A DNA stretch of 64,000 bases from Burkholderiales bacterium (GCA_026225235.1 JAMFSK010000028.1:62001-126000), one strand, 5' to 3'; counted from the stretch's first letter, positions 1 to 10,168 are shown. The notes: a model not told the origin generated them from the letters alone. Program-made: numbers and translations.

Positions 1-54
1 CAGAGCCGACACAGCGAGAGCCGACGACGCGACTCCCGCCGCACACCGTCTCGA

Positions 55-813
55 TCAGACGAACATCCCGCCCGACGCTTCGATACGTTGGGCGTTGACC
101 CAGCCGTTTTCATCCGAGAGCAGGCTTGCAATTGCGCCGCCGATATCGTCAGGCTGTCCTGCACGACCCAGCGCCGTCACACTCGCGACAAACTTGTTGA
201 TTTCAGCATTGTCGCGAACCGCGCCGCCGCCGAAGTCGGTTTCGATCGCGCCGGGCGCGAGCGTATTGACTGAGATCCCTCGTGCGCCCAGTTCCTTCGC
301 AAGGTAGCGCGTGAGGACTTCAATGCCCCCCTTCATCGTCGCGTAGGCTGCATAGCCCGGCAGCGCGAAACGCGCCAGGCCCGATGAGATGTTGACGATG
401 CGGCCGCCGTCGACAATCAGGGGCAGTAGGGTTTGCGTGAGGAAGAACGGTCCCTTGAGATGGACCTTGACGAGCTCGTCGAACTGCGCCGGTGTCGTCT
501 CCGCGAACGAGGCATGAATGCCGATGCCCGCATTGTTCACGAGAAAGTCGAAGCGTTCGCGTCCAAAGGTCGTCTTGAGCGCCTTTGATACCTGCTCGCC
601 GAAGGCTGCGAAAGTCTCGGCCTTCGACACATCGAGTTGCAAGGCCGTGGCCTTGCCGCCGGCTGTGGTGATGTGCTTCACGAGGGCGTCAGCTTCGGCG
701 GCGTTGCTATGGTACGTCGCGATGATGTCGACGCCCTTGCTCGCGAGCTTCAGTGCTGCGTTCTTGCCGAGCCCGCGACTGGCGCCAGTGATCAGTGCGA
801 TTTTGCCTTTCAT
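55..813 (-). CDS. SDR family NAD(P)-dependent oxidoreductase
   Basis: Classical short-chain dehydrogenase/reductase of 252 residues, the usual length for the family. The N-terminal Rossmann motif TGASRGLG (residues 9-16), the NNAG motif and the YATMK (Y-x3-K) catalytic pair are all present, so the enzyme should be active. Its substrate cannot be read from sequence; homologues are often called 3-oxoacyl-ACP reductase or glucose dehydrogenase, which would be over-calling here. It lies 113 bp downstream of a LysR gene on the same strand, and such LysR/SDR pairs are commonly a regulator and its target. Confidence 0.9.
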   Translation of the reverse strand: MKGKIALITGASRGLGKNAALKLASKGVDIIATYHSNAAEADALVKHITTAGGKATALQLDVSKAETFAAFGEQVSKALKTTFGRERFDFLVNNAGIGIHASFAETTPAQFDELVKVHLKGPFFLTQTLLPLIVDGGRIVNISSGLARFALPGYAAYATMKGGIEVLTRYLAKELGARGISVNTLAPGAIETDFGGGAVRDNAEINKFVASVTALGRAGQPDDIGGAIASLLSDENGWVNAQRIEASGGMFV

Positions 814-926
814 ATCTGTCCGTCCTGAGAATGTTGGGTGAGTAGACGCACTGTAGGCGGGGCGAAGCTGCAGATAAAGGTCGTCCGGCCGGTTGCACTG
901 TTCGGCTGATCCGGATAGTCCGGCGA

Positions 927-1865
927 TCAGCTGAGATCGGGTTCCATGAGCTTTGCCAGCCAGTCCATGAATACACGCACGCGTTCGGGTAGATGTCGGC
1001 GGCTCGCGTAAAGCAGGGATACCGGCATGGGCGAGGGGGCGTAGCCGGGTAACACGGGGATCAGTTGACTCGCTGCGAGGGTTGCGGATCGAACGCCGCT
1101 GCTGCGGCTCATGTCATGCACGCCGCCGCGACCCGCAGTGGGGGCCTGAATGATGCCGAGCCCGCTAAGCGCTGCGGCCTCGTAGGCATCGGCGTTATTG
1201 ACTGTCACGCTGCCGGCCATTGCCACGCTTCGATAGACACCGTCCTCCAGATATTCAAACCCGGGCGAGCGGCTGCCGAGCATCGAGACGTAGTGGACCA
1301 TCTGGTGATGAGCCAGGTCGTCGAGCGTCTGCGGTATGCCGTAACGTTCCAGATAAGCCGCACTCGCAAAATTGGCGACGCGCATCGCACCAAGCGGGCG
1401 CACCACCAGCGAGGAGTCCTGGAGTTCGCCGACGCGCAATACACAGTCGAAGCCCTCGCGCACCAGATCCACGCGCCGGTCGGTGCTGCTGACCTCGATC
1501 TCCAGGCCCGGATGTGCGCTTAGGAATTCACCGAGTCTCGGCATCACGACACGCCGCGCAACGAGGGTCGGCACGTCGACCCGGAGGCGTCCCGACAACA
1601 CCGTTTTGCGGTGGCGGAACATGCTCTCGAGGCTTTCCATATCAATCAGCAGGTCTTTGGCGCGCTCGTAAAGAGCGAGACCATCTTGGGTTGCCTGGAC
1701 CTTGCGCGTGGTCCGGTGCAGCAAGCGGGTGCCGAGCAAGTCTTCGAGCGAGCGGATCGCATCGGAGACATTGGCCTTTGGCAAACCGAGGCTGTCAGCC
1801 GCCTGAGTGAAACTTGAAAGCTCGGTGACGCGCACGAAGGTGCGCAGCATGTCGATGGGGTTCAT
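927..1865 (-). CDS. LysR family transcriptional regulator
   Basis: 312-residue LysR-type regulator. The N-terminal winged helix-turn-helix begins MNPIDMLRTFVRV and is followed by the effector-binding domain (about residues 90-300). An in-frame upstream start at 1943 would add 26 basic residues unlike the family, so the ATG at 1863-1865 was chosen because LysR proteins normally start just before this helix. It precedes the SDR gene at 55-813 on the same strand and faces away from the H-NS-like gene across a 314-bp gap. The effector is unknown. Confidence 0.9.
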   Translation of the reverse strand: MNPIDMLRTFVRVTELSSFTQAADSLGLPKANVSDAIRSLEDLLGTRLLHRTTRKVQATQDGLALYERAKDLLIDMESLESMFRHRKTVLSGRLRVDVPTLVARRVVMPRLGEFLSAHPGLEIEVSSTDRRVDLVREGFDCVLRVGELQDSSLVVRPLGAMRVANFASAAYLERYGIPQTLDDLAHHQMVHYVSMLGSRSPGFEYLEDGVYRSVAMAGSVTVNNADAYEAAALSGLGIIQAPTAGRGGVHDMSRSSGVRSATLAASQLIPVLPGYAPSPMPVSLLYASRRHLPERVRVFMDWLAKLMEPDLS

Positions 1866-2179
1866 CAGGGGCCATGGAGTAGGCCGACAACGGCGGCGCT
1901 TTGTTCGGAGAATCCGGACAGTATAGGTTATACGGGCTTTCACCTATCCGTGTCCGGGCCCATGCTTTGCTAAGCTTCGTAAGCTGGCGCGGCTACGCAC
2001 GCGCCTTGCATCTGACTCGGTCAGGGCGCTGCGCGCCATCCACGCGTTTCGTCCCCTCGCCATGGCCAAGCCGCCATCGCGCCCCCTGCTCGCCACCGGA
2101 CCCCCGGCGGACGACGTAGCGGCCAAGCAATTCCCGAACGCAGTTTCCCGTACCCGCAAGCCTCATTTCGTGCCGAATC
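1866..2179. other. Intergenic region between divergent LysR and H-NS-like genes
   Basis: This 314-bp stretch should hold the promoters of both flanking genes. Open frames here on the minus strand are arginine-rich, do not resemble a protein family and were not accepted. I see no convincing sigma-70 promoter, hairpin or repeat. Confidence 0.5.
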
Positions 2180-2491
2180 ATGAATTCGATCAAGAATTTG
2201 CTCGCAGAGCGTCAGCGTCTCGATGGTCTTCTGGACGAAGCGCGCCGACTCGAAAAAGACTATGCCGTCAGGCAGATCAGTGAACTGGCTGCACTGTACG
2301 GAATCGACATTCTCGAGATCGCGAAAGCACTTGGGCATGGTCCGAAGAAAAGCGGCCGGCCCGATTTGCCCGCGCGTTTCTATGACCCGATCACCGGCCG
2401 TAGCTGGACCGGCAAGGGCCGTACACCCTGGTGGCTCGAAGGCAAGCCGCTCGACGAATATCGTGTCCGCCAGCCTGGCGTAGCGGCCTGA
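2180..2491 (+). CDS. H-NS family nucleoid-associated protein
   Basis: 103-residue protein with an N-terminal helical oligomerisation segment (about residues 1-50) and a C-terminal H-NS DNA-binding domain carrying the motif FYDPITGRSWTGKGRTPWWL (residues 73-92). This is the form typical of Burkholderiaceae H-NS/BpH3-like paralogues, which silence AT-rich DNA and bridge DNA. Many genomes of this group carry numerous small paralogues, so this is probably not the only H-NS of the cell. It stands alone and is followed by a hairpin at 2537-2558. Confidence 0.92.
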   Translation: MNSIKNLLAERQRLDGLLDEARRLEKDYAVRQISELAALYGIDILEIAKALGHGPKKSGRPDLPARFYDPITGRSWTGKGRTPWWLEGKPLDEYRVRQPGVAA

Positions 2492-2536
2492 GAGGCCGGC
2501 TAGAGATGGTGACTTGAGATGGCGGCTTAAGATGAT

Positions 2537-2558
2537 GACCCGGGCTTACTCCCGGGTC
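2537..2558. terminator. Hairpin between convergent genes
   Basis: GACCCGGG and CCCGGGTC form a perfect 8-bp stem around a 6-nt loop. The hairpin lies after the H-NS-like gene and over the stop codon of the convergent small lipoprotein gene. Neither side has a long T tract, so its efficiency as a terminator is uncertain. Confidence 0.45.
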
Positions 2559-2734
2559 CAGCCCAAATGGTTGAACATCGCGACACAGTCGTCGATATCG
2601 TGTTTGGCCGCCGGCAAGGGCGTCGGATTCGCGGTCGTGCATTCGGCCGTGTGACCGGTCTGCGGATCGCGAAACACGATTGGGGAAGTGCAGCCGGCCA
2701 GGATCAGCGCGGCAATCAGGATCAGTCGACTCAT
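2546..2734 (-). CDS. Small lipoprotein of unknown function
   Basis: 62-residue protein with a short hydrophobic signal (MSRLILIAALILAGC) ending in a lipobox L-A-G-C, so it should be lipidated at Cys15 and anchored to a membrane. The rest is hydrophilic and has two more cysteines (in AECTT and DDCVA) that could form a disulfide. A longer frame from 2791 adds 19 residues that break the signal peptide, so the ATG at 2732-2734 was chosen although no clear ribosome site precedes it. No family was recognised. Confidence 0.7.
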   Translation of the reverse strand: MSRLILIAALILAGCTSPIVFRDPQTGHTAECTTANPTPLPAAKHDIDDCVAMFNHLGWTRE

Positions 2735-2865
2735 CGGATCAATTTTTACGGAAGGGACGGAAGCACGGTGTGGGTAAGTACCGAAGTGCAACCGCTATTG
2801 TGCGTGTTTTCCGTCGAGAAGGCTCAACCCTCTGTGTTACGTCGAGCTTACGCGAAGTTTTCGAC

Positions 2866-3384
2866 TTACCGCGGCTGAGACGGAAACGTGTTTATCCGGC
2901 CGCCGCCGCCGTAAGGCGCAGTGTGTCGCCATGCCGCGCCGACCGTGTAGTAACACTGCAGCAACAGCAGCAGGGCATCGAGATCGCACGGTTTGGTGAA
3001 GTGTGCATCGAAGCCGGACTGCGTGCATCGGTCGATGTCTTCGGGCGCGTCGAGTGCCGAATGCGCGATCAGCAGGCACTCGGGCGCGAGCCCTGAACGC
3101 AGCGCGCTTGCCACTTCCCAGCCATTGCCTTGCGGCATCGTGAGATCGAGCAGGATCACTTGGGGTTGCCAGCGGCGTGTCATCAACACCGCATCGAGTC
3201 CCGTAAACGCATACTGCGCATTGAAGCCTTCGACACGCAGGATCATCACCATCGAGTGCGCGAGTTCCGTGTTGTCATCGGCCACCAACACGCGGCGCGT
3301 GGTCGTTCCCGGCTCGGGATGCACGCCATCGGGGAGTCGCTGGTATCGGTTGAGTGGGGCGTTGCGTGAGTTGGATTGATTCAT
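2866..3384 (-). CDS. Single-domain response regulator
   Basis: 172 residues with one receiver domain (about 30-150) and no output domain. The acidic pair follows RVLVADDN, the phospho-acceptor is Asp80 in LLDLTMP, and the conserved Lys is in FTKPCD. The last 20 residues are glycine- and arginine-rich and unstructured. The start at 3382-3384 is preferred over the in-frame ATG at 3564, which adds 60 residues without domain character. No kinase gene is adjacent, so the partner is unknown; the receiver most resembles those at the end of hybrid kinases such as the one at 34602-36428. Confidence 0.85.
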   Translation of the reverse strand: MNQSNSRNAPLNRYQRLPDGVHPEPGTTTRRVLVADDNTELAHSMVMILRVEGFNAQYAFTGLDAVLMTRRWQPQVILLDLTMPQGNGWEVASALRSGLAPECLLIAHSALDAPEDIDRCTQSGFDAHFTKPCDLDALLLLLQCYYTVGAAWRHTAPYGGGGRINTFPSQPR

Positions 3385-3564
3385 GGCAATCGGTTGAATC
3401 CAGTCCTGAGTGAAAGTTGAGTGGCTGACGTCTCGCCTGCTCGCGACATCGACCTTTCGTTTAGGCCTATCTTCGCTCAGCGCCGCGACAATTTCAGAGG
3501 AGGCCGCATGCGGCCTTTCAGTCTGTTCGGTATCTGTTCCTTTGAAAGCCGGTTGACTGTCCAT

Positions 3565-4878
3565 TTAACGCGCCGCGGAAGTACGGAAATAACGGTTCAG
3601 CAGCGTGGTCGCCGTCGCCCCATGGAGGAAGACCGAGCCGACGATGGTGGCCAGCACCGGCGCAGCGATCGGATCAAGCATGGCCTCGGGCGCCCGCCCG
3701 ATGCCGAACAACAGGTAATAGAACGTGCCGACGCCCCGCACGCCGAGCCAGCCGGCGAGCATGCGTTGATGGATTGACAGAGAGGAACCGAGCAAGGAAG
3801 CGTAAGCGCTGAACGGCCGCACCACGAACAACAACAGGAGCCCCGGCACGAGCGCTCGCCATTCGAGCAGCTCGCGCCAATGGGCGGAAACGACGCTGCC
3901 AATCACGAGCATCAGCCCGAGTTCAACCAGGCCCTCGATCTCGACAGCGAACGACATCATGGATTCAGCCATATACGCGTGCGCAAGCGCGGGATCGGTC
4001 GCCGCTTCATCGCGTGCGCCGTGCTCGACGCTCTCGAGCGCCTCGGCGGGAACGCGGGCCCCTGTCGAGGCCCGCTCGCGCCGGCGCAGTGCGACACCGC
4101 CCGCGAAGACGGCGAGAAAGCCATAGCCATGAATCAGCAGCGCGGCGCCGTAACAGGCCGACATGAGGCCGAGCGCAAAGAAGGCCTCTAGTCCGAGTGC
4201 TTCCTTGAAGCGTGTGCGCAGGCGCGTCACCAGTGCAACCACGCCCGTGCCGAACAGCCAGCCGATTGCCACACCGCTGGCAATCCCCCATGCGACTGAC
4301 AGCAGGAAGGGGAAGAGATCTTTCTGCGCGGCGTTGTCGACGCCGCAGATCGCGAGTCCGAGCAGAAGAAAGGGCCACGCGGCGCCGTCGTTGCAGCCGC
4401 CTTCGCTCGACAGCGCGAAGCGCAGCGGCTCGTCGTCGCCCGCCTCGCGTGGGCGTAGTTCATTGGCGAGCACCGGATCGGTCGGCGCAAGAGCCGCCGC
4501 GAGCACGAGGGCGACGCCCGCCGACAGGCCGATCACATAGTGGCCGACGGCCGTCATGATCGCGATCGTGAACAGCATGGCGACGACGCCCAGCCTCAAG
4601 GTCAGTCGCCAGAGGTGGTCAGTCAGTGGCACGCGCAAGTGCATGCCGATGGCAAACAGAGAGACGACCAGACCGGCCTCGGTCACGATGCCGACGACAT
4701 GTGTCTTGCCATGGATATCGGGATCGAGCAGGCCGGTCACCCCGGGGCCGAGGATGAAGCCCACCACGAGGTAGACCATCGCACCAGTCATCGGGAGGTT
4801 CGAAATCACGCCACGCGCTAGCGCCATGATGATCAGCAGGCAGCCGATCAGAACAAACCATGTCGCTTCAAGCTGCAT
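3565..4878 (-). CDS. CPA1-type cation/proton antiporter
   Basis: 437-residue inner-membrane protein with about 11-12 hydrophobic segments. The family motifs APTDPVLA (about residues 131-138) and SSEGGCNDGAA (about 159-169) carry the acidic residues used for ion/proton exchange in CPA1 antiporters. There is no C-terminal TrkA or CBS extension. The start at 4878 has a GGGAG ribosome site 6 nt upstream and fits the first membrane helix; the upstream frame from 4932 does not. The transported cation (Na+, K+ or other) cannot be decided from sequence. Confidence 0.85.
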   Translation of the reverse strand: MQLEATWFVLIGCLLIIMALARGVISNLPMTGAMVYLVVGFILGPGVTGLLDPDIHGKTHVVGIVTEAGLVVSLFAIGMHLRVPLTDHLWRLTLRLGVVAMLFTIAIMTAVGHYVIGLSAGVALVLAAALAPTDPVLANELRPREAGDDEPLRFALSSEGGCNDGAAWPFLLLGLAICGVDNAAQKDLFPFLLSVAWGIASGVAIGWLFGTGVVALVTRLRTRFKEALGLEAFFALGLMSACYGAALLIHGYGFLAVFAGGVALRRRERASTGARVPAEALESVEHGARDEAATDPALAHAYMAESMMSFAVEIEGLVELGLMLVIGSVVSAHWRELLEWRALVPGLLLLFVVRPFSAYASLLGSSLSIHQRMLAGWLGVRGVGTFYYLLFGIGRAPEAMLDPIAAPVLATIVGSVFLHGATATTLLNRYFRTSAAR

Positions 4879-4967
4879 AGACGCTCCCGAAAAATGGCCA
4901 CTCCCGAAAAACAATCGCTGTCGGGAGATCACAGCAAGGGACGTACCGGCGCACTACGCGAGCAGAC

Positions 4968-6056
4968 TCAACCCGCAGGAATGGTCACGATCGGTGTCTT
5001 GGCATCCTGGTTGGATTCAGCGAGTGCGATCAGATTCTGCACGACCGTAAACGCGTACTTCGAATCAAAGTCGTCGCGCTCAATCCAGTAATACGACTCG
5101 CCGTATTGCATCGCGACGTAAGCGCCATTCGGGGCCTTTTCGCCTACGTGGACGATCACGGTCGGCCGCGTTTCCCCTCCCACGAGCTTCACAGTGGGTT
5201 TGGTCGAACCATTGCGGATCGCGTCGTCAGGCACGTTAATCTGTGCGCCCAGATTGCTCAGAATGCCGAGCACGGAGCGCGTCACCATGACGACGGATGT
5301 GCCCCCGCCGTCCGCCGCTTGTGTCGAAGAGATCGCATAAACGTGCGTCTTCGAGGAGAGATGCAACAGCTTGCGTACCGTTGCGATATCGGCGCTGTCA
5401 GTCGCGGGCTGGTCGGTGTCGGCGCCCCCAAGCGTCATTGAAATCTGGGCGACTTTGTCGACTTCCTTGTAATCGAAGGTCAGTTCGCCGGCAAGTTGGA
5501 GGTTGCGCAGGACACGCAGCAGTTGAAAAAAACCAGGTGTCCCGTCGCTATTTGGGCCGCCTAGGGGGGTGCCATTCTGCAGGCCGCCGATCGACTGCAC
5601 AGCCAGGCGAAGCAGCAGATCGATTGGCATACCGCTCTCTGCGAGTGGCAGAACCAGGGTGGCGGGCAAGGGACGGATATAGGCGGTCGCATACGCGTCG
5701 CCAGTCACGGGCGTGAAGGTAAAGGTCGGGTGATTGGCGTATGTCACGGTGGCGTTCGCCTGGGCAAAGCTCGGGGTTGCGCCGGAGCTCAGGTTCAGAA
5801 TCGGACCGCCGCTTGCGTCGAAGTTGTATGCCGCGATGATCTGGCTGACGTTGACGAACGAAGGCGAGTCGCCAAAGCGCAGACCAATGATGGTCGCGAG
5901 CATCTCGCGCTTCTTCGCATCGCCGAGGGCTCGTTCGTAAGCGACCTGGTCGGCGCGCAAGCGCGTAGGGCCCGCGGTTACACATCCACCGAGGATCACG
6001 GCCAGTGCGCAGACAGCCAGCAGCCGTCGGCTGAGAGACAGGGTGTTGTGCTTCAT
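4968..6056 (-). CDS. Predicted lipoprotein of unknown function
   Basis: 362 residues beginning with a basic stretch, a hydrophobic core and a lipobox I-L-G-G-C (Cys25), so it is probably an outer-membrane or periplasmic lipoprotein. The mature part contains many beta-prone stretches and no motif that I recognise. It lies upstream of the antiporter on the same strand (90 bp apart) and could be co-transcribed with it, but nothing links the functions. Confidence 0.75.
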   Translation of the reverse strand: MKHNTLSLSRRLLAVCALAVILGGCVTAGPTRLRADQVAYERALGDAKKREMLATIIGLRFGDSPSFVNVSQIIAAYNFDASGGPILNLSSGATPSFAQANATVTYANHPTFTFTPVTGDAYATAYIRPLPATLVLPLAESGMPIDLLLRLAVQSIGGLQNGTPLGGPNSDGTPGFFQLLRVLRNLQLAGELTFDYKEVDKVAQISMTLGGADTDQPATDSADIATVRKLLHLSSKTHVYAISSTQAADGGGTSVVMVTRSVLGILSNLGAQINVPDDAIRNGSTKPTVKLVGGETRPTVIVHVGEKAPNGAYVAMQYGESYYWIERDDFDSKYAFTVVQNLIALAESNQDAKTPIVTIPAG

Positions 6057-6531
6057 TGTGTAGTGAGTGATCGAAAGCGGGGCCGCCTGAATGCTCAGGA
6101 GGCGCGTTGACGAAGGGCTGACGACTTCGGGGATGTCGCCCCGCAGCGCCGAGCAGTGCGACAGAACCGGGGTTCAGGCTCGCAATCGGCATGCCTGGTG
6201 AAAGTGTCGGGCTAGCGTGTCCGGATGGGGCTTTTACGCGAAGCCGGTCGGCGTGGCGTCGTATTTGTTGCAACCCTTTGCAAATGTGGCACAGCATTTG
6301 CGCGCTACGAGGCGGCGGTTTTCCGTTTCGAAGGTGTGTCTCGAAGCTGCATGGCGAAAGTGATACGAGCGCTGAGTGCGGCCGGTGGCCGGAAAGGTGG
6401 TGATCGACACCGGCGCAATCCAGGCGTCGCGCGTCACACGTTCGTCACCGCCCTCAGGCGCTCCGGGCGTACACTGGCCTTCAATCGGACGTCGAAAAAA
6501 GTCAAGCACCACCACCATAGGAGCAGCACTG
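6057..6531. promoter_or_regulatory. 475-bp divergent promoter region with a 22-bp inverted repeat
   Basis: The region separates the lipoprotein gene from the phosphoketolase gene and must contain the promoters of both. GCAAATG and CATTTGC form a perfect 7-bp inverted repeat with 8-bp spacing at 6280-6301, preceded by a related TTGCAACCCTTTGCAAA stretch at 6268-6284. This could be an operator but no cognate regulator is adjacent. A strong ribosome site (AGGAGC) for phosphoketolase lies at 6519-6524. Confidence 0.4.
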
Positions 6532-8925
6532 ATGGGAATGGAAACCGGGCAAGACGCAGTACTGGACGCGGACGAACTTCGCAAGCTCAATGCATTCTGG
6601 AGCGCGTGCAATTACCTCGCCGCAGGCATGATCTACTTACGGGACAACCCCCTGCTGCGCGAACCGCTCAAACCTGAGCACTTCAAGCGGCGCTTGCTGG
6701 GTCACTGGGGCTCCGACCCCGGTCAGTCATTCACTCTGGTTCACTTGAGCCGCGCGATCCGTCGGCACGATCTGAACGTGATGTACATCGCAGGTCCCGG
6801 TCACGGTGCACCGGCGACGCTTGCCCACTCCTACCTCGAAGGCCACTACTCGCAGATCTATCCGGACCGGGGGCAGAACGAACAAGGCATGTTGCGGTTC
6901 TTCCGGCAGTTCTCGTTTCCTGGCGGAATAGGCTCGCATTGCACACCTGAGACACCGGGCTCGATCCATGAGGGCGGCGAGCTGGGCTATAGCATTTCTC
7001 ATGGCTTTGGCGCTGCGTTCGACAACCCTGACCTGATCGTGGCCGTAATGGTCGGCGATGGCGAGGCGGAGACGGGACCGCTGGCGACGTCGTGGCATTC
7101 GAACAAATTCCTGAACCCGATCCGCGATGGCGCGGTGTTGCCGATCCTTCACTTGAATGGCTACAAAATCGCGAACCCCACGATCCTCTCGCGCATTCCT
7201 CAGGAGGAGCTCGAAGCACTGTTCACCGGCTACGGCTACAAGGCGCACTTTGTCGAGGGACATGAGCCTGAGCTGATGCACCAGGCGATGGCGAAGACCG
7301 TTGAAGCCTGCATCGGTGAAATCAAGGCGATCCAGCAACATGCCCGCTCGACGGGCGATACAACACGGCCGCGCTGGCCGATGATCGTGCTGCGTTCGCC
7401 CAAGGGGTGGACCGGCCCCGGGATGGTCGACGGTCATCAGATCGAAGGCAGCTGGCGCGCGCATCAGGTACCAGTGCTCGATCCGTCAACCAACAAGGCT
7501 CACCTGAAAATCATCGAGTCCTGGTTGCGCAGCTACAAGCCCGAAGAACTATTCGACGAATCGGGCCGGCTGGTGCCGGAACTGCGCGAGCTCGCCCCCG
7601 AGGGCGATCGGCGCATTAGTGCGAATCCCCACGCGAATGGGGGCTTGTTGCGCGAAGCACTCGACTTGCCGACCTTCGGCGACTATGCGGTCGAGGTTAA
7701 GTCGCCGGGCGGAGCGTATCAGTCGCCGACGGAGGTGCTGGCCACCTTCCTGCGCGATGTGATGAAACGCAATATGACGCAGTTCCGCGTCTTCAGCCCC
7801 GACGAGGCCGCGAGCAACAAGCTCACGGGCATCTATGCGGCCTCGAAGAAAACATGGCTCGCCCAGACTGTTCCAAGCGATGACGATGGGGGCGATCTCG
7901 CCGCTGACGGCCGCGTGATGGAGATGCTCAGCGAACATACACTCGAAGGCTGGCTCGAGGGCTACACGCTGACCGGGCGCCATGGGCTGTTCGCCACATA
8001 CGAAGCCTTCGTTCACGTGATCGACTCGATGTTCAACCAGCACGCGAAGTGGCTGGAGAAGTCGAAGAACGAACTCGGCTGGCGCGCACCGATCCCGTCG
8101 CTCAATATCCTGATTACCTCACTGGTCTGGCGTCAGGACCACAACGGCTTTACCCATCAGGACCCGGGCTTTCTCGATATCGTCACCAACAAGAACCCGG
8201 ATGTCGTGCGAATCTACTTGCCGCCAGATGCAAATTGTCTGCTGAGCGTCGCGGATCACTGCCTGCGTTCGCGTGACTATGTGAATGTGATTGTCGCCGA
8301 CAAGCAGCCGCATCTTCAGTATCTCGACAAGGAATCGGCCGCGATTCACTGCACGAAGGGGATCGGCATCTGGGAATGGGCTTCCACCGACAATGGTGAA
8401 ATGCCTGACCTTGTCATGGCCAGTGCGGGCGATATCCCGACGATGGAAGCGCTCGCCGCAGTCGAGATTCTCAAGACGCATTTTCCCGAGCTGAAGGTCC
8501 GTTTTGTCAATGTCGTCGACCTGTTCCGCCTGATGCCCGCAACGGATCATCCGCACGGCCTGTCGGATCGCGACTTCGATTCACTGTTCACGCGCGACAA
8601 GCCGGTGATCTTCAACTTCCATGCGTACCCGACACTGGTGCACAAGTTCGTTTACAACCGGGCGAATCACGACAACTTCCATGTGCACGGGTATCGGGAG
8701 AAGGGCAGCATCAACACCCCGCTTGAACTAGCCATCATCAATCGAGTCGACCGCTTCAACCTCGCGATAGATGCGATCGACCGTGTTCCGGCGCTACAGA
8801 CCATAGGGGCGCATGTGAAGGAGTGGCTCAAGGACCAGATCGTGGAAAGCGTCAACTATGCCTATGCTGAAGGCACGGATCGCGAGGAGATCATGCAGTG
8901 GACATGGGGCAAAGGCCACGCATGA
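6532..8925 (+). CDS. xfp: Phosphoketolase
   Basis: 797-residue thiamine-diphosphate enzyme of the XFP family, normal length for bacterial phosphoketolases. It cleaves xylulose 5-phosphate and often fructose 6-phosphate with phosphate to acetyl phosphate plus glyceraldehyde 3-phosphate or erythrose 4-phosphate. The cofactor motif [14 protein letters not shown] is present in the N-terminal domain, followed by the central pyrimidine-binding and C-terminal domains. The start at 6532 follows an AGGAGC ribosome site and gives the family N terminus; the frame from 6376 adds 52 unrelated residues. Its stop overlaps the acetate kinase start (ATGA), so acetyl phosphate can be turned directly into acetate and ATP. 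Confidence 0.96.
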   Translation: MGMETGQDAVLDADELRKLNAFWSACNYLAAGMIYLRDNPLLREPLKPEHFKRRLLGHWGSDPGQSFTLVHLSRAIRRHDLNVMYIAGPGHGAPATLAHSYLEGHYSQIYPDRGQNEQGMLRFFRQFSFPGGIGSHCTPETPGSIHEGGELGYSISHGFGAAFDNPDLIVAVMVGDGEAETGPLATSWHSNKFLNPIRDGAVLPILHLNGYKIANPTILSRIPQEELEALFTGYGYKAHFVEGHEPELMHQAMAKTVEACIGEIKAIQQHARSTGDTTRPRWPMIVLRSPKGWTGPGMVDGHQIEGSWRAHQVPVLDPSTNKAHLKIIESWLRSYKPEELFDESGRLVPELRELAPEGDRRISANPHANGGLLREALDLPTFGDYAVEVKSPGGAYQSPTEVLATFLRDVMKRNMTQFRVFSPDEAASNKLTGIYAASKKTWLAQTVPSDDDGGDLAADGRVMEMLSEHTLEGWLEGYTLTGRHGLFATYEAFVHVIDSMFNQHAKWLEKSKNELGWRAPIPSLNILITSLVWRQDHNGFTHQDPGFLDIVTNKNPDVVRIYLPPDANCLLSVADHCLRSRDYVNVIVADKQPHLQYLDKESAAIHCTKGIGIWEWASTDNGEMPDLVMASAGDIPTMEALAAVEILKTHFPELKVRFVNVVDLFRLMPATDHPHGLSDRDFDSLFTRDKPVIFNFHAYPTLVHKFVYNRANHDNFHVHGYREKGSINTPLELAIINRVDRFNLAIDAIDRVPALQTIGAHVKEWLKDQIVESVNYAYAEGTDREEIMQWTWGKGHA

Positions 8926-10136
8926 ACGAACCGAACACGAATCGGAAGATATCGGGCGAGGAGGGTGACACCGGCTCGGGCCTCGCTGCGGGGTCCGATT
9001 TGATTCTTGTCTTGAACAGCGGGTCGTCGTCACTCAAGTTTGGTGTCTTCGCTCGACAAGGCGGCTCAGAGGAGACGCTCTTTTCGGGGGGCGCCAGCGA
9101 CATCGGCGAATCGTCAGCGAGCCTGAAAATCCGCTCGGCCGATCGCAAGGTCGATATCACCGAGCAGACCGGCATGGGCTCGCAAGGTGACGCGCTGCGC
9201 GAAATTGCACGCGTGCTACGTCAATACGTCCGTCAAATGCCGGTTGCGGTGGGTCACCGGATTGTTCACGGCGGCCCGCATCTACGCGAGCACCAGCGCA
9301 TGACGCCCGAGGTGCTTAAACAACTGGAGGACGCCACGCATTTCGCGCCCCTGCATATTCCACAGTCGCTCGAACTCGTCCGTCAGGCCGGGCAGACGTT
9401 TGCCGGGGTCCCCCAGTTTGCCTGCTTCGATACGGCCTTCCATCGGACCTTGCCTGCGCGTGCCTTCACTTTGCCGGTGCCCCGGCGCTATCGGGATGAA
9501 GGGGTGATTCGCTACGGTTTTCACGGCCTTTCATACGAATCGCTGGTGAGCGCGCTTGGCGACGCACTGCCTTCCCGCGCGGTATTTGCGCATCTAGGCA
9601 GCGGTTCGAGCGTGTGTGCGGTCCGTGACGGTCGCTCGATCGACACCTCGATGGGGTTCACCCCGACTGGTGGCGTGCCCATGGGGACCCGGAGCGGCGA
9701 TCTCGACCCGGGGGTGGTGCTGTTTCTGATGCGTTCCGCCTCCCTGGATGCGGATGCGCTCGAGAAGATGCTTAATCATGAGTGCGGTGTGCTCGCCCTC
9801 GCGGGGCAGAGCGCCGATATGCAGAAATTACTGGAACGGCGGGATGCAGGCGATCAGGACGCCGCCTTGGCGATCGACGTGTTTTGCACCGATGTGCGCA
9901 AGCAGATCGGTGCCTACGGCGCATTGATGGGGGGGGTCGATCTGTTGGTATTCACAGGCGGGATCGGCGAGCACAGTGATGTGGTTCGCGATGCAATCAC
10001 TGAAGGTCTTCAATGTTTCGGTTTGCAGGCGTCGGGAGACGCCCACGCGAACATCAAAGTGATTCCCGCAGCCGAGGAACGACAAATCGCCCTGCATTGC
10101 CGTGCGCTGCTCGCGCAAAGCGGCTCGCATCGCTGA
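8922..10136 (+). CDS. ackA: Acetate kinase
   Basis: 404-residue acetate kinase (acetyl phosphate + ADP to acetate + ATP), cytoplasmic. The signature [12 protein letters not shown] follows an unusual N-terminal extension of about 30 polar residues; the DTAFH, HLGSGSS and FTGGIGEH motifs of the ASKHA fold are present. The ATG at 8922 overlaps the phosphoketolase stop by 4 nt, indicating translational coupling. The pair forms a phosphoketolase bypass that makes ATP from sugar phosphates. No phosphotransacetylase gene is next to it. An ATG at 8898 in the same frame lies deeper inside xfp and is less likely. Confidence 0.95.
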   Translation: MNEPNTNRKISGEEGDTGSGLAAGSDLILVLNSGSSSLKFGVFARQGGSEETLFSGGASDIGESSASLKIRSADRKVDITEQTGMGSQGDALREIARVLRQYVRQMPVAVGHRIVHGGPHLREHQRMTPEVLKQLEDATHFAPLHIPQSLELVRQAGQTFAGVPQFACFDTAFHRTLPARAFTLPVPRRYRDEGVIRYGFHGLSYESLVSALGDALPSRAVFAHLGSGSSVCAVRDGRSIDTSMGFTPTGGVPMGTRSGDLDPGVVLFLMRSASLDADALEKMLNHECGVLALAGQSADMQKLLERRDAGDQDAALAIDVFCTDVRKQIGAYGALMGGVDLLVFTGGIGEHSDVVRDAITEGLQCFGLQASGDAHANIKVIPAAEERQIALHCRALLAQSGSHR

Positions 10137-10144
10137 AATCAGTA

Positions 10145-10168
10145 CGGGTGTGACGGCCGTCACACCCG
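10145..10168. promoter_or_regulatory. Perfect palindrome: Crp-type site and/or ackA terminator
   Basis: A 24-bp perfect palindrome whose centre, TGTGACGGCCGTCACA (10149-10164), matches the Crp operator form TGTGA-N6-TCACA exactly. It lies 9 bp after ackA and about 90 bp upstream of the gntR -10 region. As a transcript it would also make a stable stem, but no T tract follows, so an operator reading is favoured. Two related sites lie between the divergent genes around 13.1 kb, and a Crp-type regulator is encoded at 17622-18410. Confidence 0.55.

Noticed and set aside
1944..2338. Overlapping Arg-rich frames in the LysR/H-NS gap
   Set aside because: No ribosome site, no family resemblance and overlap with the H-NS-like gene.
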